The translations under genes and the position numbers were made by a program. Shown piece after piece: positions 26,647 through 37,062 of a stretch of DNA of 64,000 nt. A model generated the notes under the pieces. That model saw only the letters and a list, made by a program, of their open reading frames with translations. It had not been told where the DNA came from and ran no database searches. Within the stretch, counting starts at the first letter, position 1; every line of letters begins with the position of its first letter. This stretch comes from Rhizobium sp. P32RR-XVIII (lineage in GTDB: Bacteria > Pseudomonadota > Alphaproteobacteria > Rhizobiales > Rhizobiaceae): assembly GCF_012641395.1 (NCBI RefSeq), contig NZ_JABAIH010000001.1, positions 1-64,000 of the forward strand. Direction: 5' to 3'.

Positions 26647-27456
26647 ATGAACGACAACGGCCCGGTACGCTATAAGGTGGCCGAAGTGGCAAGGCTGGCA
26701 GGCGTTTCCGCCTCCACTGTCCGCCTCTGGGAAAGTCAGGGACTGCTCGTTCCGGAACGCTCCGGAACAGGCCACCGGCAATATAGCGCAGACGACGTCG
26801 CCCGGCTGAAACGGATATCGTGGTATCGCCTCGAACGCGGCCTCAATCCGGCTGCGATCCGTGAGGCGCTGGAAAATGAGGAGCCGTCGGCCGAAGGCGT
26901 GGAGAACGGCGCAGTTTCCGATCTCGGCCGCAGGCTGCGCAGGCTTCGCCATGCCGCGGGAAAGACGCTCGAACAGGTCGCCGGTGATACCGGCATCACG
27001 TCTTCCACGCTCTCGACCCTGGAGCGTACCTCTCAGGGCGTCAGTTTCAAGACCCTGCACGATCTGGCGGAATACTACGGCACAACGGTCTCGCGCCTTT
27101 CGGGCGAGGAGAGCGAACATGGTCCTGAGATTGTCCGTTCCGGCGAATGGCGCACCTGGCCGCAGACCACGCCGGGCGTGACGGTCCAGCTGCTGGCCGA
27201 AGGCCGAAGGATGATGGATTGCCACCGCTTTGTGCTGGCACCGGGTGCCGCCAGCGAAGGCGCCTACAGGCATGAAGGAGAGGAGTTCATGCATGTCCTT
27301 TCCGGCCGCCTCGAACTCGTTCTCGATTCCGACCAGTTCTTCGATCTCGGTCCCGGCGACTCGCTCTATTTCGAGAGCCGCCGCTATCACTCCTGGCGCA
27401 ATCGCCACGATGGTGAAACAGTGCTTCTGTGGATCAACACTCCGCCGACATTCTGA
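26647..27456 (+). CDS. MerR-XRE-cupin three-domain transcriptional regulator
   Basis: 269 aa. Residues about 8-75: MerR-type winged helix (YKVAEVARLAGVSASTVRLW). Residues about 95-150: XRE/Cro-type helix-turn-helix (GKTLEQVAGDTGITSSTLST). Residues about 190-265: cupin barrel (GEEFMHVLSGRLELVL, PGDSLYFESRRYHSW). The ATG at 26647 overlaps a TTG one codon upstream; no strong ribosome site is visible. It is divergent from gabT-gabD and probably controls it in response to a small metabolite bound by the cupin. Two distinct DNA-binding domains in one chain is an unusual fusion. Confidence 0.87.
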   Translation: MNDNGPVRYKVAEVARLAGVSASTVRLWESQGLLVPERSGTGHRQYSADDVARLKRISWYRLERGLNPAAIREALENEEPSAEGVENGAVSDLGRRLRRLRHAAGKTLEQVAGDTGITSSTLSTLERTSQGVSFKTLHDLAEYYGTTVSRLSGEESEHGPEIVRSGEWRTWPQTTPGVTVQLLAEGRRMMDCHRFVLAPGAASEGAYRHEGEEFMHVLSGRLELVLDSDQFFDLGPGDSLYFESRRYHSWRNRHDGETVLLWINTPPTF

Positions 27457-27540
27457 CGCCGGCAGGGCCGAAAACCGGTATCGCGCCGCCTGCCTTTGCG
27501 CTATAGCGCCACGAGAGACATTGAAACGATAGAGATACCC

Positions 27541-28167
27541 ATGGCCGCCACCATCCGATACCACGAAGGCGATATTTCTGCGGAGGATGCCGCCCGCTAC
27601 ACCGGCGCAATCGCGATCGATACCGAGACGCTTGGCCTTGTGCCCCGCCGCGATCGGCTTTGCGTCGTGCAGCTTTCGACGGGCGACGGCACGGCCGATG
27701 TCATCCGTATCACCGCCGGCCAGAAGGAAGCGCCAAACCTCGTCGCCATGCTTGCCGATCCGGCCCGCCAGAAGATCTTCCACTACGGCCGTTTCGATAT
27801 CGCCGTGCTCTTCCACACCTTCGGCGTGACGACGGCGCCGGTCTTCTGCACCAAGATCGCATCCCGCCTGTCACGCACCTATACGGACCGCCACGGTCTG
27901 AAGGACAATCTGAAGGAGATGCTCGACGTCGACGTCTCCAAAGCGCAGCAGTCCTCTGATTGGGCAGCGGCAACGCTTTCGCCGGCACAGCTCGAATATG
28001 CCGCCTCCGATGTGCTCTACCTGCACGCCCTGCGCGACAAGCTGACGGAGCGGCTGATCCGCGACGGCCGCATCGATCACGCAAACGCCTGCTTCGAATT
28101 CCTGCCGACCCGCGCGAAGCTCGACCTGCTCGGCTGGGAAGAAGCGGATATCTTCGCTCACAGCTGA
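27541..28167 (+). CDS. rnd: Ribonuclease D-type 3'-5' exonuclease
   Basis: 208 aa containing only the DEDDy exonuclease domain: AIDTETLGL (D27, E29), FHYGRFDIAVLF and YAASDVLYLHAL supply the four acidic residues and Tyr. The C-terminal HRDC domains of Escherichia coli RNase D are missing, as in many alphaproteobacterial homologues. It probably trims 3' ends of tRNA or other small RNA in the cytoplasm. Monocistronic, starting at an ATG behind GAGATACCC. Confidence 0.85.
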   Translation: MAATIRYHEGDISAEDAARYTGAIAIDTETLGLVPRRDRLCVVQLSTGDGTADVIRITAGQKEAPNLVAMLADPARQKIFHYGRFDIAVLFHTFGVTTAPVFCTKIASRLSRTYTDRHGLKDNLKEMLDVDVSKAQQSSDWAAATLSPAQLEYAASDVLYLHALRDKLTERLIRDGRIDHANACFEFLPTRAKLDLLGWEEADIFAHS

Positions 28168-28396
28168 CGTCTTCAGAACCAAAGACTTTCCTGCAGCGGC
28201 CGGACGGGACACCCCTCCGGCCGTTAGCATTTCATTAATGGCCCTTCGATAGGATTTTCATCAATCTTTATGCATTCGGCGGCGCCATGATGCGTCATGC
28301 GGACCCGGAGGTCTGCAGACGAATGCGAGGGGCCGGATGAGCGCGGCCCTCTTGTGATCTGCTTCCATCGTCACTTTGCGAAAGAAGGAGCATGCC

Positions 28397-29956
28397 ATGC
28401 TGACTCCGGTTCGTGCAGCGTCAAATGTAAGCTTTTCCTCCAACGGTCAGACAGCCGCGCTCGCGACAAGCGGTTTGGAGCGATCAGTCGTCGTACCGGT
28501 CCAGGCTGTCGAGGCCTCCGACCTGAATTCGGCAATTGCCGGCAAGCTCAATCTGCTGCTGATTGCCGCCAAGCAACAGATGTTCGAGGCCCTTCTCGAG
28601 GCGATTGAGGCTGCCTCGCGTGCCCTGCCATTGCCGCGCGAGAGTGACGAAACGGATCTGGTCTTTGCCTCGCGTCTCGCGGATGCGATCCAGAAGTTGC
28701 CGCCCGCAAAAATCAACGAGATCGAACGCCAGCTGGCTGCGCAGGGCCAGAACCTGCCGCTACGTCTCATTGCCGAGGCTTTGAAAAATCCGGCAGGACC
28801 GGAAGCTGGTCGCATCATCGCCTATCTGGAAACCCTCCCATACAAAGACCGCGATCTCGCCGCGCGTGCTGTCGTATACTCCTATCACCAGAACGATGCT
28901 TCGCCGCTTCCCGGCGAGCTGCGCCCGAAAATACGTCTGCAAGGGGAAAGCCCGCCTGCCGCTTCATCGAGGGGGCCGTCAGTGACGGCCGCGACCTCGT
29001 ATCCGGCCGGGTTCAGTCCGGTGCGGCAGTCTGCCCAACTGGAGAAACAACCCGTCGAGAACATCGATGCCGTCTTCGATGAGCCCGATACTGCGGAGAG
29101 TACAGAGGTCAGACCACAGATCGAGGAAAAATCGCTGCCGGAAGAGCCGAAGGCAATTGTCGGAGAAAGGCTGGCGAGCGTCGGCGAAGAGCCTGTCATG
29201 GCGGAGAACTCAGTGGCGGACGAGTTGCCAATCGACGATCTCAAAGACCAGCGGGGGCCGGACGAGCCGAACACGACTGTTCGAGAAGCGCAGGCAGGAC
29301 CGCTTGGGTCGAAGGAATTTGCGAAATCCGATTCCGTCATTCCGAAAGCGTGGAGCAGCATACTCGCATCCATGACGGAGAAGGTCTCGGAACTGGTCGT
29401 TGCTATCATCGGAGAGCACAACGCCAGCGTTCTCTCGGAAGATCTCGCGGCTGACCACGCACCTACCGCCCCTGTGCTCGAAGAGGCCGCTGCGAAGGAA
29501 ATGCCCGCTTTGCCGGCTGAAGCCGCTCAAGCGAAAAATGCGCAGCAGGCGGAAGCGGTTGTACGCCCCGCCGGTGCCGACGCTGCCGCTCTGGCGCGCG
29601 AGCCGAAGGAGATTGCCGCGCAGCCTGCGCTTGCGCTAGCCGAGCTCACCGAAGCGGCCCAGAAGGCCGGTCTTGTGAAACCCGCCGAGGGCTTCGCCTA
29701 CGCGCAGCACCCTTACCACTTCGCCAAGCATTCAAGCGAACGCAAGGACGGTGAAATGCACCGCCGCGATCATGAAGGAAGCGGTTCTCAGAACCAGCAC
29801 GCGCCATCAGGCGAGCAGCAGCCGGATGCCGAAGCAGACGAAGCAGGCTCCGAGGGCATCTTGCCGAACCTGCCAGAGCCGGAGGTTGCGCCGGCAGCGG
29901 ACACCATCGCCGATCCAATTTACGCGCTCTACCAGCGCATGGCCGGCTGGGAATAA
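28397..29956 (+). CDS. Ala/Glu-rich hypothetical protein
   Basis: 519 aa; the start ATG at 28397 follows AAGGAG by six bases. I do not recognise a domain. Residues 35-185 look folded and helical (LLLIAAKQQMFEALLEAIE, RLIAEALKNP), the middle 190-330 is acidic and proline/glutamate-rich, and residues 380-500 are alanine-rich, then charged and His/Gln-rich. It ends with a short ordered motif IYALYQRMAGWE. No signal peptide or membrane segment is visible. It stands alone between rnd and rpsA, closed by a strong terminator. The 229-bp gap upstream (28168-28396) shows no gene. Confidence 0.75.
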   Translation: MLTPVRAASNVSFSSNGQTAALATSGLERSVVVPVQAVEASDLNSAIAGKLNLLLIAAKQQMFEALLEAIEAASRALPLPRESDETDLVFASRLADAIQKLPPAKINEIERQLAAQGQNLPLRLIAEALKNPAGPEAGRIIAYLETLPYKDRDLAARAVVYSYHQNDASPLPGELRPKIRLQGESPPAASSRGPSVTAATSYPAGFSPVRQSAQLEKQPVENIDAVFDEPDTAESTEVRPQIEEKSLPEEPKAIVGERLASVGEEPVMAENSVADELPIDDLKDQRGPDEPNTTVREAQAGPLGSKEFAKSDSVIPKAWSSILASMTEKVSELVVAIIGEHNASVLSEDLAADHAPTAPVLEEAAAKEMPALPAEAAQAKNAQQAEAVVRPAGADAAALAREPKEIAAQPALALAELTEAAQKAGLVKPAEGFAYAQHPYHFAKHSSERKDGEMHRRDHEGSGSQNQHAPSGEQQPDAEADEAGSEGILPNLPEPEVAPAADTIADPIYALYQRMAGWE

Positions 29957-29978
29957 TCGAAAAGCATTCGATCAAATA

Positions 29979-30010
29979 AAGAACCCGCCGGATCGCTCCG
30001 GCGGGTTCTT
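29979..30010. terminator. Bidirectional terminator, unknown gene / rpsA
   Basis: A perfect 14-bp stem (29979-29992 with 29997-30010, core AACCCGCCGGA) and loop TCGC, ending in TTCTTTGT, lies between convergent genes. It is strong enough to serve rpsA from the minus strand as well. Confidence 0.88.
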
Positions 30011-30031
30011 TGTCTTAAAGACTTAGAGCGA

Positions 30032-31732
30032 TTACTCGCCGCGGTTCTTCAGAGCCGCGCCAAGGATGTCGCCGAGCGAAGCGCCGCTGTCGGACGAACC
30101 GAACTGAGCGACGGCTTCCTTCTCTTCTGCGATTTCCAGCGCCTTGATGGACAGCATGATCTTGCGGTCCTTCTTGGAGAAGTTGGTGACGCGGGCGTCA
30201 ACAACTTGGCCGACCGAGAAGCGTTCCGGACGCTGTTCGTCGCGATCGCGCGAGAGGTCTGCACGGCGGATGAACGAGGTGATGTCTTCGTGCTCGACGA
30301 GCTTCACTTCGATGCCACCGTCGTTGACTGCGATGACTTCGCAGGAAACGACTGCATTCTTGCGCAGGTCGCCGGAAGCCGCTGCTTCGCCGACTGCGTC
30401 CTTGCCGAGCTGCTTGATGCCGAGCGAGATACGCTCCTTTTCGACGTCAACATCGAGAACGACAGCCTTGACGACGTCACCCTTGTTGAACTCTTCGATG
30501 ACCTGTTCGCCCGGACGGTTCCAGTCGAGGTCGGAGAGGTGCACCATGCCGTCAACGTCGCCGTCGAGACCGATGAACAGGCCGAATTCGGTCTTGTTCT
30601 TGACTTCGCCTTCGACTTCAGTGCCGGCCGGATGGTTGCGGGCGAATGCTGCCCACGGATTTTCCAGCGTCTGCTTGAGGCCGAGCGAAATACGGCGCTT
30701 GGACGGATCGACTTCGAGAACGACGACTTCGACTTCCTGGCTCGTGGACAGGATCTTGCCGGGATGTACGTTCTTCTTGGTCCAGGACATTTCCGAGATG
30801 TGGATCAGGCCTTCGATGCCCGGCTCCAGCTCGACGAACGCACCGTAGTCGGTGATGTTCGTGACGGTACCGGAAATCTTCTTGCCTTCCGGATACTTGG
30901 CCTGGATGCCATCCCACGGATCCGACTCGAGCTGCTTCATGCCGAGCGAGATGCGGTGGGTTTCCTGGTTGATGCGGATGATCTGAACCTTGACCTGCTG
31001 GCCGATGTTCAGGATCTCAGACGGATGGTTCACACGGCGCCATGCCATGTCGGTGACGTGCAGCAGGCCGTCGATGCCGCCGAGGTCAACGAACGCACCG
31101 TAATCGGTGATGTTCTTGACGACGCCGTCAACAACCTGGCCTTCTTCGAGGTTCTGAACGATTTCAGAACGCTGCTCGGCACGGGATTCTTCCAGAACCG
31201 TACGGCGCGAAACCACGATGTTGCCGCGGCGCTTGTCCATCTTGAGGATTTCGAAGGGCTGCGGGTTGTGCATCAGCGGGGATACGTCGCGGATCGGACG
31301 GATGTCGACCTGAGAACGCGGCAGGAAGGCGATCGCACCGTCGAGATCGACCGTGAAGCCGCCCTTGACCTGGTTGAAGATCACGCCTTCGACGCGCTCG
31401 CCAGCTTCGAACTTGGCTTCGAGCTTGATCCAGCTTTCTTCGCGGCGAGCCTTCTCGCGCGACAGAACAGCTTCGCCAAGCGCGTTTTCGATACGCTCGA
31501 CATAAACTTCGACTTCGTCGCCGACCTTCAGCGAACCGTCCTTAGCACGTGCGCCGAATTCCTTGAGCGCGATGCGGCCTTCGACCTTCAGGCCGACGTC
31601 AACAACGGCGACATCCTTTTCGATGCCGGTGACGATGCCCTTGGTGACATAGCCTTCAGCCAGATCGTTCTTGGCAAAGGACTCTTCGAGAAGGGCCGCG
31701 AAATCCTCGCGAGAGGGAGTAGCTACTGACAT
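30032..31732 (-). CDS. rpsA: 30S ribosomal protein S1
   Basis: 566 aa. The start ATG at 31732 has AGGAG six bases upstream. Six S1 RNA-binding repeats can be followed: for example VVDVGLKVEGRIALKEF (first), then repeats with the GAFVDLGGIDGLLHVTDMAW and GAFVELEPGIEGLIHISEMS signatures, and degenerate last ones. S1 binds mRNA leaders at the 30S subunit and helps initiation. It is the last gene of aroA-paiB-cmk-rpsA with a 169-bp gap behind cmk, which may hold its own promoter. Confidence 0.97.
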   Translation of the reverse strand: MSVATPSREDFAALLEESFAKNDLAEGYVTKGIVTGIEKDVAVVDVGLKVEGRIALKEFGARAKDGSLKVGDEVEVYVERIENALGEAVLSREKARREESWIKLEAKFEAGERVEGVIFNQVKGGFTVDLDGAIAFLPRSQVDIRPIRDVSPLMHNPQPFEILKMDKRRGNIVVSRRTVLEESRAEQRSEIVQNLEEGQVVDGVVKNITDYGAFVDLGGIDGLLHVTDMAWRRVNHPSEILNIGQQVKVQIIRINQETHRISLGMKQLESDPWDGIQAKYPEGKKISGTVTNITDYGAFVELEPGIEGLIHISEMSWTKKNVHPGKILSTSQEVEVVVLEVDPSKRRISLGLKQTLENPWAAFARNHPAGTEVEGEVKNKTEFGLFIGLDGDVDGMVHLSDLDWNRPGEQVIEEFNKGDVVKAVVLDVDVEKERISLGIKQLGKDAVGEAAASGDLRKNAVVSCEVIAVNDGGIEVKLVEHEDITSFIRRADLSRDRDEQRPERFSVGQVVDARVTNFSKKDRKIMLSIKALEIAEEKEAVAQFGSSDSGASLGDILGAALKNRGE

Positions 31733-31901
31733 AAAATCTCCTGCGTGGCCTTCGATAGCTTCAAGGCTCACGTATGCGCCGGTTGGTTCGTGTTGAACGG
31801 GCCTGAACCCAGTCCGCCTCCCTGTCAGGAAGCAATCCGGCGCTTGGACGGAATTTCAGGCTTTTCAGAAGCGCCCCGCAAAGGCGGGAAAGCACTCGAA
31901 T

Positions 31902-32546
31902 TCAGTTGTTTCGGCTCAAGGCCGCATCGATGATCGATTTTGCGGCTTGAAACGCGGCCTCTATACTCATTTCCGACGTATCAAGCAAGTGCGCGTCTTC
32001 TGCTGGTTTCAAAGGGCTGTCGGCCCGTCCCATGTCGCGTTCGTCGCGCCGCTTCACATCCTCGAAAATCGCATCGAAATCAGCCGTTCCTCCTTTGCCG
32101 ATGATCTCGTCATAGCGGCGCTTTGCACGCACCTCCGGAGAGGCCGTCACATAAAGCTTCACCGGCGCACCGGCGCAGACGACGGTGCCGATATCGCGCC
32201 CGTCGAGCACCGTGCCCGGCGCCCTTTCCGAAAATCGCCGCTGCGCCTCGACCAGCGCCCGGCGCACGGCCGGCATGACGGCAATCTTCGAGGCGGCTTC
32301 GCCAATCTCGTGGCTCGAAAGTATATCACGATTGAGCCCGCTGAGTTCAATCTTGTGGGCCATCTTTTCCGCGACCTGCTCGTCATCGAGCGCCAGCCCC
32401 GCATCGAGCAAGGCCTTTGCCGTCGCGCGATAGGTCAGCCCCGTATCCAGATGATGGAACCCGTATTCGTCGGCGATCCGGCGTGAAAGCGTGCCCTTGC
32501 CTGCTGCTGCCGGCCCGTCGATGGCGATCGTAAATGTCTTGCTCAA
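31902..32546 (-). CDS. cmk: Cytidylate kinase
   Basis: 214 aa. P-loop [17 protein letters not shown] at the N-terminus, the CMP-binding stretch LDTGLTYRA, and [10 protein letters not shown] plus the lid RRDERDMGR. It phosphorylates CMP and dCMP with ATP. The start overlaps the paiB stop by 4 bases. The aroA, cmk, rpsA order is common in proteobacteria. Confidence 0.96.
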   Translation of the reverse strand: MSKTFTIAIDGPAAAGKGTLSRRIADEYGFHHLDTGLTYRATAKALLDAGLALDDEQVAEKMAHKIELSGLNRDILSSHEIGEAASKIAVMPAVRRALVEAQRRFSERAPGTVLDGRDIGTVVCAGAPVKLYVTASPEVRAKRRYDEIIGKGGTADFDAIFEDVKRRDERDMGRADSPLKPAEDAHLLDTSEMSIEAAFQAAKSIIDAALSRNN

Positions 32547-33187
32547 TGATTACCTTCCAGCCCGCCGTAGCGCTTTACCAGGTCCACCATCTCGGCCTGG
32601 CCCTCCACCTCGTTCAAACCGGATGCCACGCCTTCGCGATCTGCGACTGGCCGGTTCTGGCTGACCTTCCATTTGCCCTCGATTGCTGTGATCTCGATCT
32701 CGACGCCAATAATGCCTTTCAGCTGCGCACGGACAAAATCCTCCGGCGCATCATGGACGGCCCATGGCTCTTCGCGATTGCCTTCCTGCTGGCCCGTGAT
32801 GGCATTGATCTGCCGCAGCAGCCACTCGGCATCGTCGATAACCCGCGCTGGACCGCGCGCCTGCGCGATTGCGTAGTTCCACGTCGGCACGACTTTGCCG
32901 GTTTCCTGTTTGGTCCGGTACCAGGAAGGCGTCACGTAGGAGTTTGCGCCCTGGAAAACGGCAAGCAAGGGCGCACCATCCTGAATATCACGCCACTGGC
33001 CATTCGCTTTGGCAAGGTGCAGCCGGAGCGTACCCTTCTCGGATGCATTCGCATCAAGGTGGAAAGGCACCGGATTGGCCATCAACCCCGAACCTCCTGC
33101 CGTGATCAGCAAGCCGAGGGGATGAGCCCGGATCAACTCATGCTGGACGCCAAGATCGTCTTCGCGAAAATGCGGCGGCTGGTACAT
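32543..33187 (-). CDS. FMN-binding PaiB-type protein
   Basis: 214 aa. Starts [11 protein letters not shown], the characteristic N-terminus of the PaiB/FMN-binding split-barrel family, with [20 protein letters not shown] following and [19 protein letters not shown] in the middle. Bacillus PaiB is a negative regulator of sporulation and protease genes; elsewhere the role is unclear, possibly flavin- or haem-binding. It is inserted between aroA (4 bases upstream) and cmk (4-base overlap), so it is co-expressed with housekeeping genes. Confidence 0.87.
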   Translation of the reverse strand: MYQPPHFREDDLGVQHELIRAHPLGLLITAGGSGLMANPVPFHLDANASEKGTLRLHLAKANGQWRDIQDGAPLLAVFQGANSYVTPSWYRTKQETGKVVPTWNYAIAQARGPARVIDDAEWLLRQINAITGQQEGNREEPWAVHDAPEDFVRAQLKGIIGVEIEITAIEGKWKVSQNRPVADREGVASGLNEVEGQAEMVDLVKRYGGLEGNH

Positions 33188-33191
33188 GACT

Positions 33192-34598
<1,407 letters not shown>

Positions 34599-34819
34599 TC
34601 AGTTCCCGGCTGGTTTTACGGCTTTGCCGGCTGGTTAGCACAAAGTCGAAAGCCGGTCATCCTCCGGGCTTTGAAAAAGGCGGGCGCTGCTGCCGTAAAG
34701 TTTGGCTTTGACATGGGGAGCATCAGCGATTATGGGGACCGGCTTATAAATTCCGATAGAAACGCCGGTTTGAACGGCATTTGCCGAATTTTGATTCGGC
34801 TATTCTCACGAGGCTTATA

Positions 34820-35203
34820 GTGGCGAAAGCGGAACTTGGAACCAAGCGTACCGATCCGGAAACCGGCAAGAAGTTCTACGACTTGAACCGGGACCCGATC
34901 GTTTCTCCTTATACCGGCAAGTCCTACCCGTTGTCCTTCTTCCAGGAAACCTCGGCGGCTGCGGCTGCAGAGGCGACCGAAGAAGACGACGTGCAGGAAG
35001 TCGATACCGAGAACACAGAAGTCGAACTCGTATCGCTCGAGGATGCCGATGAAGGTGCAGCCGGCGACGATATCCCGGATATGGGTGACGACGACGTCGA
35101 AATCGAAGGCGATGACGACGACACCTTCCTCGAAGCCGAGGAAGATGAAGACGACGACATGAGTGACATCATCGGCGTCACCGGCGACGAAGACGAAGTC
35201 TGA
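34820..35203 (+). CDS. TIGR02300 family acidic protein
   Basis: 127 aa starting with GTG at 34820 behind a CGAGG; residues 1-35 (ELGTKRTDPETGKKFYDLN, then PIVSPYTGKSYP) are the conserved alphaproteobacterial TIGR02300 core. The rest is strongly acidic (runs of Asp and Glu, residues 50-127) and presumably disordered. Function unknown. It is divergent from aroA and closed by an intrinsic terminator. Confidence 0.88.
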   Translation: MAKAELGTKRTDPETGKKFYDLNRDPIVSPYTGKSYPLSFFQETSAAAAAEATEEDDVQEVDTENTEVELVSLEDADEGAAGDDIPDMGDDDVEIEGDDDDTFLEAEEDEDDDMSDIIGVTGDEDEV

Positions 35204-35215
35204 TCGAACGAACGT

Positions 35216-35252
35216 CGGCCCGGATGATAAAAAATCTCCGGGCCGGTTTTTT
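35216..35252 (+). terminator. Intrinsic terminator after TIGR02300 gene
   Basis: CGGCCCGGA (35216-35224) pairs with TCCGGGCCG (35237-35245) around a 12-base AT-rich loop and is followed by GTTTTTT. Confidence 0.85.
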
Positions 35253-35350
35253 AGGCTTGCTATCTGCGAAAACCGCAAGTAAGAAGCCGCCACTCCGCCG
35301 GGCAACGCCGCGGAGTATCCCAGGACCGGCAAATACCGGACCACCCTGAT

Positions 35351-35425
<75 letters not shown>

Positions 35426-35426
<1 letters not shown>

Positions 35427-35520
35427 GCCTACGCTCTTTGAGCTTCGGCTCGGCAAGCCAAGAGGCTTGACGACAGGGAGCGAAGAAGAAAGCGGAGGCT
35501 GCCGCGCCGAAGTTGCAAGG
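35426..35520. repeat. Structured segment fused to tRNA-Ala 3' end
   Basis: AGCCTACGCT (35426-35435) is a 9-of-10 inverted match of AGCGGAGGCT (35491-35500); inside lies the near-palindrome CTTCGGCTCGGCAAGCCAAG (35443-35462). This type of segment is often found between a tRNA and a small GIY-YIG gene in alphaproteobacteria (from memory), suggesting a mini-element that uses tRNA ends. Confidence 0.5.
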
Positions 35521-35602
35521 CGACGAAGGCGGGCCGACTTGAACACCCTCATTATTCCGATTGTGACGTTGAACCGCTGGCAAGCTCAGCTATGGTTGCA
35601 GG

Positions 35603-35842
35603 ATGAAGTATGTTTACATCCTGATCAGCGTCAACTTTCCAGATCGTCATTATGTCGGCATGACCGGCGATCTGAAGGCGCGTATTACGAAGCACAACGC
35701 AGGTGAGGTCTCTTACACGTCGAAATACCGTCCCTGGACGCTCAAGACATACTTGGCATTCTCGGACGAGCAACAGGCAATCGATTTCGAGCGCTATCTG
35801 AAGTCTGCGTCGGGTAGGGCATTTGCGAAGAAACGTCTGTAG
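35603..35842 (+). CDS. GIY-YIG nuclease superfamily protein
   Basis: 79 aa single-domain protein. KYVYILISV-NFPDRHYVGMT carries the YVYI (GIY) and YVG (YIG) halves, with Arg in DLKARITKHNAG, a Tyr/His-containing GEVSYTSKYRPW and Glu in AIDFERYLKS. It belongs to the small UPF0213/YhbQ-like group. Start ATG at 35603 without a good ribosome site. It sits behind tRNA-Ala with a palindromic segment between, so it may be the nuclease of a mobile mini-element. Alternatively it is a stand-alone DNA repair nuclease. Confidence 0.85.
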   Translation: MKYVYILISVNFPDRHYVGMTGDLKARITKHNAGEVSYTSKYRPWTLKTYLAFSDEQQAIDFERYLKSASGRAFAKKRL

Positions 35843-35937
35843 CCGAGGTTCACACGAATCGGCGATCTCTCCACACAGCCTTGCCATCCACCCCGCTTCG
35901 GCATAGCTCTGCCCCGAACCACGAATCCGGACCATCG

Positions 35938-37062
35938 ATGCCCCACAAGGTTTCCCTTTCGCGCCTGAAGCTGACCGACTTCCGTAATTATGCGGCGGCG
36001 TCGCTGGCGCTCGACGGGCGGCATGTGGTGCTGACGGGGGATAATGGTGCCGGCAAGACCAATCTGATGGAGGCGGTCTCTTTCCTCTCGCCCGGACGGG
36101 GCCTGCGCCGCGTCACCTATTCCGATGTCACCCGCGTCGGCGCTCCGGCAGGATTTTCGATCTTTGCCGAACTCGAGGGCATGGAGGGCCACGTCGAAAT
36201 CGGGACGGGCGCTGATACCAGCGACGAGAACACCGGCCGCAGGCTGCGCATCAACGGCACGCCGGCAAAGACGGCCGACGAGCTGACGGACCATCTGCGC
36301 GTGCTCTGGCTGACGCCTGCCATGGATGGCCTTTTCACCGGCGGTTCTTCTGATCGCCGCCGCTTTCTCGACCGCCTGGTTCTGTCGCTCGATCCGGCTC
36401 ATGGCCGCCGCGCCAGCGATTTCGAGCGGGCGATGCGCAGCCGCAACAAGCTGCTGGACGAGGGCCGGTTCGATCCCTCCTGGCTGTCAGGCATCGAAGA
36501 GCAGATGGCGAGCCTCGGCATCGCCATGGCGCTGGCCCGCCAGGAAATGCTCGGCCTGCTTGCCCGCCTCATCGAGGAAACGCGCGAAACCTCGCCTTTC
36601 CCCTCCGCCTCGCTCGAGCTCTCCGGGTTCATGGACGGTCAACTCACGCGTCCTTCCGTCGATCTCGAAGACGAATATGCCGCGATGCTTGCCGAAAGCC
36701 GTTATCGCGACGTGGCTGCCGGTCGCACGCTCGATGGTCCGCACCGGGCCGATTTGCTCGTTCGCCACCGCGAGAAGCAGATGGAGGCGGAGCGCTGCTC
36801 GACCGGCGAGCAGAAGGCGCTGCTTGTCGGCCTGATCCTCGCCCATGCCAGGCTCGTTGCCAATCTCACGGGCCACGCGCCCGTTTTGCTTCTCGATGAA
36901 ATCGCCGCGCATCTCGACGAGGGCCGGCGTGCCGCCCTCTTCGATCTCATCGATGCGCTTGGCGGCCAGGCCTTCATCACCGGAACCGATCGGTCGATGT
37001 TTGCCGTCCTCGGCGCGCGCGCGCAGTTTTTCACCGTGGCCGATGGCGGCGTCTTCGAATGA
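35938..37062 (+). CDS. recF: DNA replication/repair protein RecF
   Basis: 374 aa SMC-like ATPase. MPHKVSLSRLKLTDFRNYA is the classical start; Walker A GDNGAGKT at residues 34-41, ABC-type signature in CSTGEQKALLVGLILAHARL, Walker B APVLLLDEIAAHLDEG. RecF loads RecA at gaps with RecO and RecR (recR is at 51512). An upstream in-frame ATG at 35881 would add 19 residues unlike the family. The stop overlaps the next gene by 4 bases. Confidence 0.94.
   Translation: MPHKVSLSRLKLTDFRNYAAASLALDGRHVVLTGDNGAGKTNLMEAVSFLSPGRGLRRVTYSDVTRVGAPAGFSIFAELEGMEGHVEIGTGADTSDENTGRRLRINGTPAKTADELTDHLRVLWLTPAMDGLFTGGSSDRRRFLDRLVLSLDPAHGRRASDFERAMRSRNKLLDEGRFDPSWLSGIEEQMASLGIAMALARQEMLGLLARLIEETRETSPFPSASLELSGFMDGQLTRPSVDLEDEYAAMLAESRYRDVAAGRTLDGPHRADLLVRHREKQMEAERCSTGEQKALLVGLILAHARLVANLTGHAPVLLLDEIAAHLDEGRRAALFDLIDALGGQAFITGTDRSMFAVLGARAQFFTVADGGVFE

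Noticed and set aside
30206..31729. A 507-codon open frame on the plus strand
   Set aside because: It is antisense to rpsA and mirrors its S1 repeats; no independent start signal or protein motif exists.
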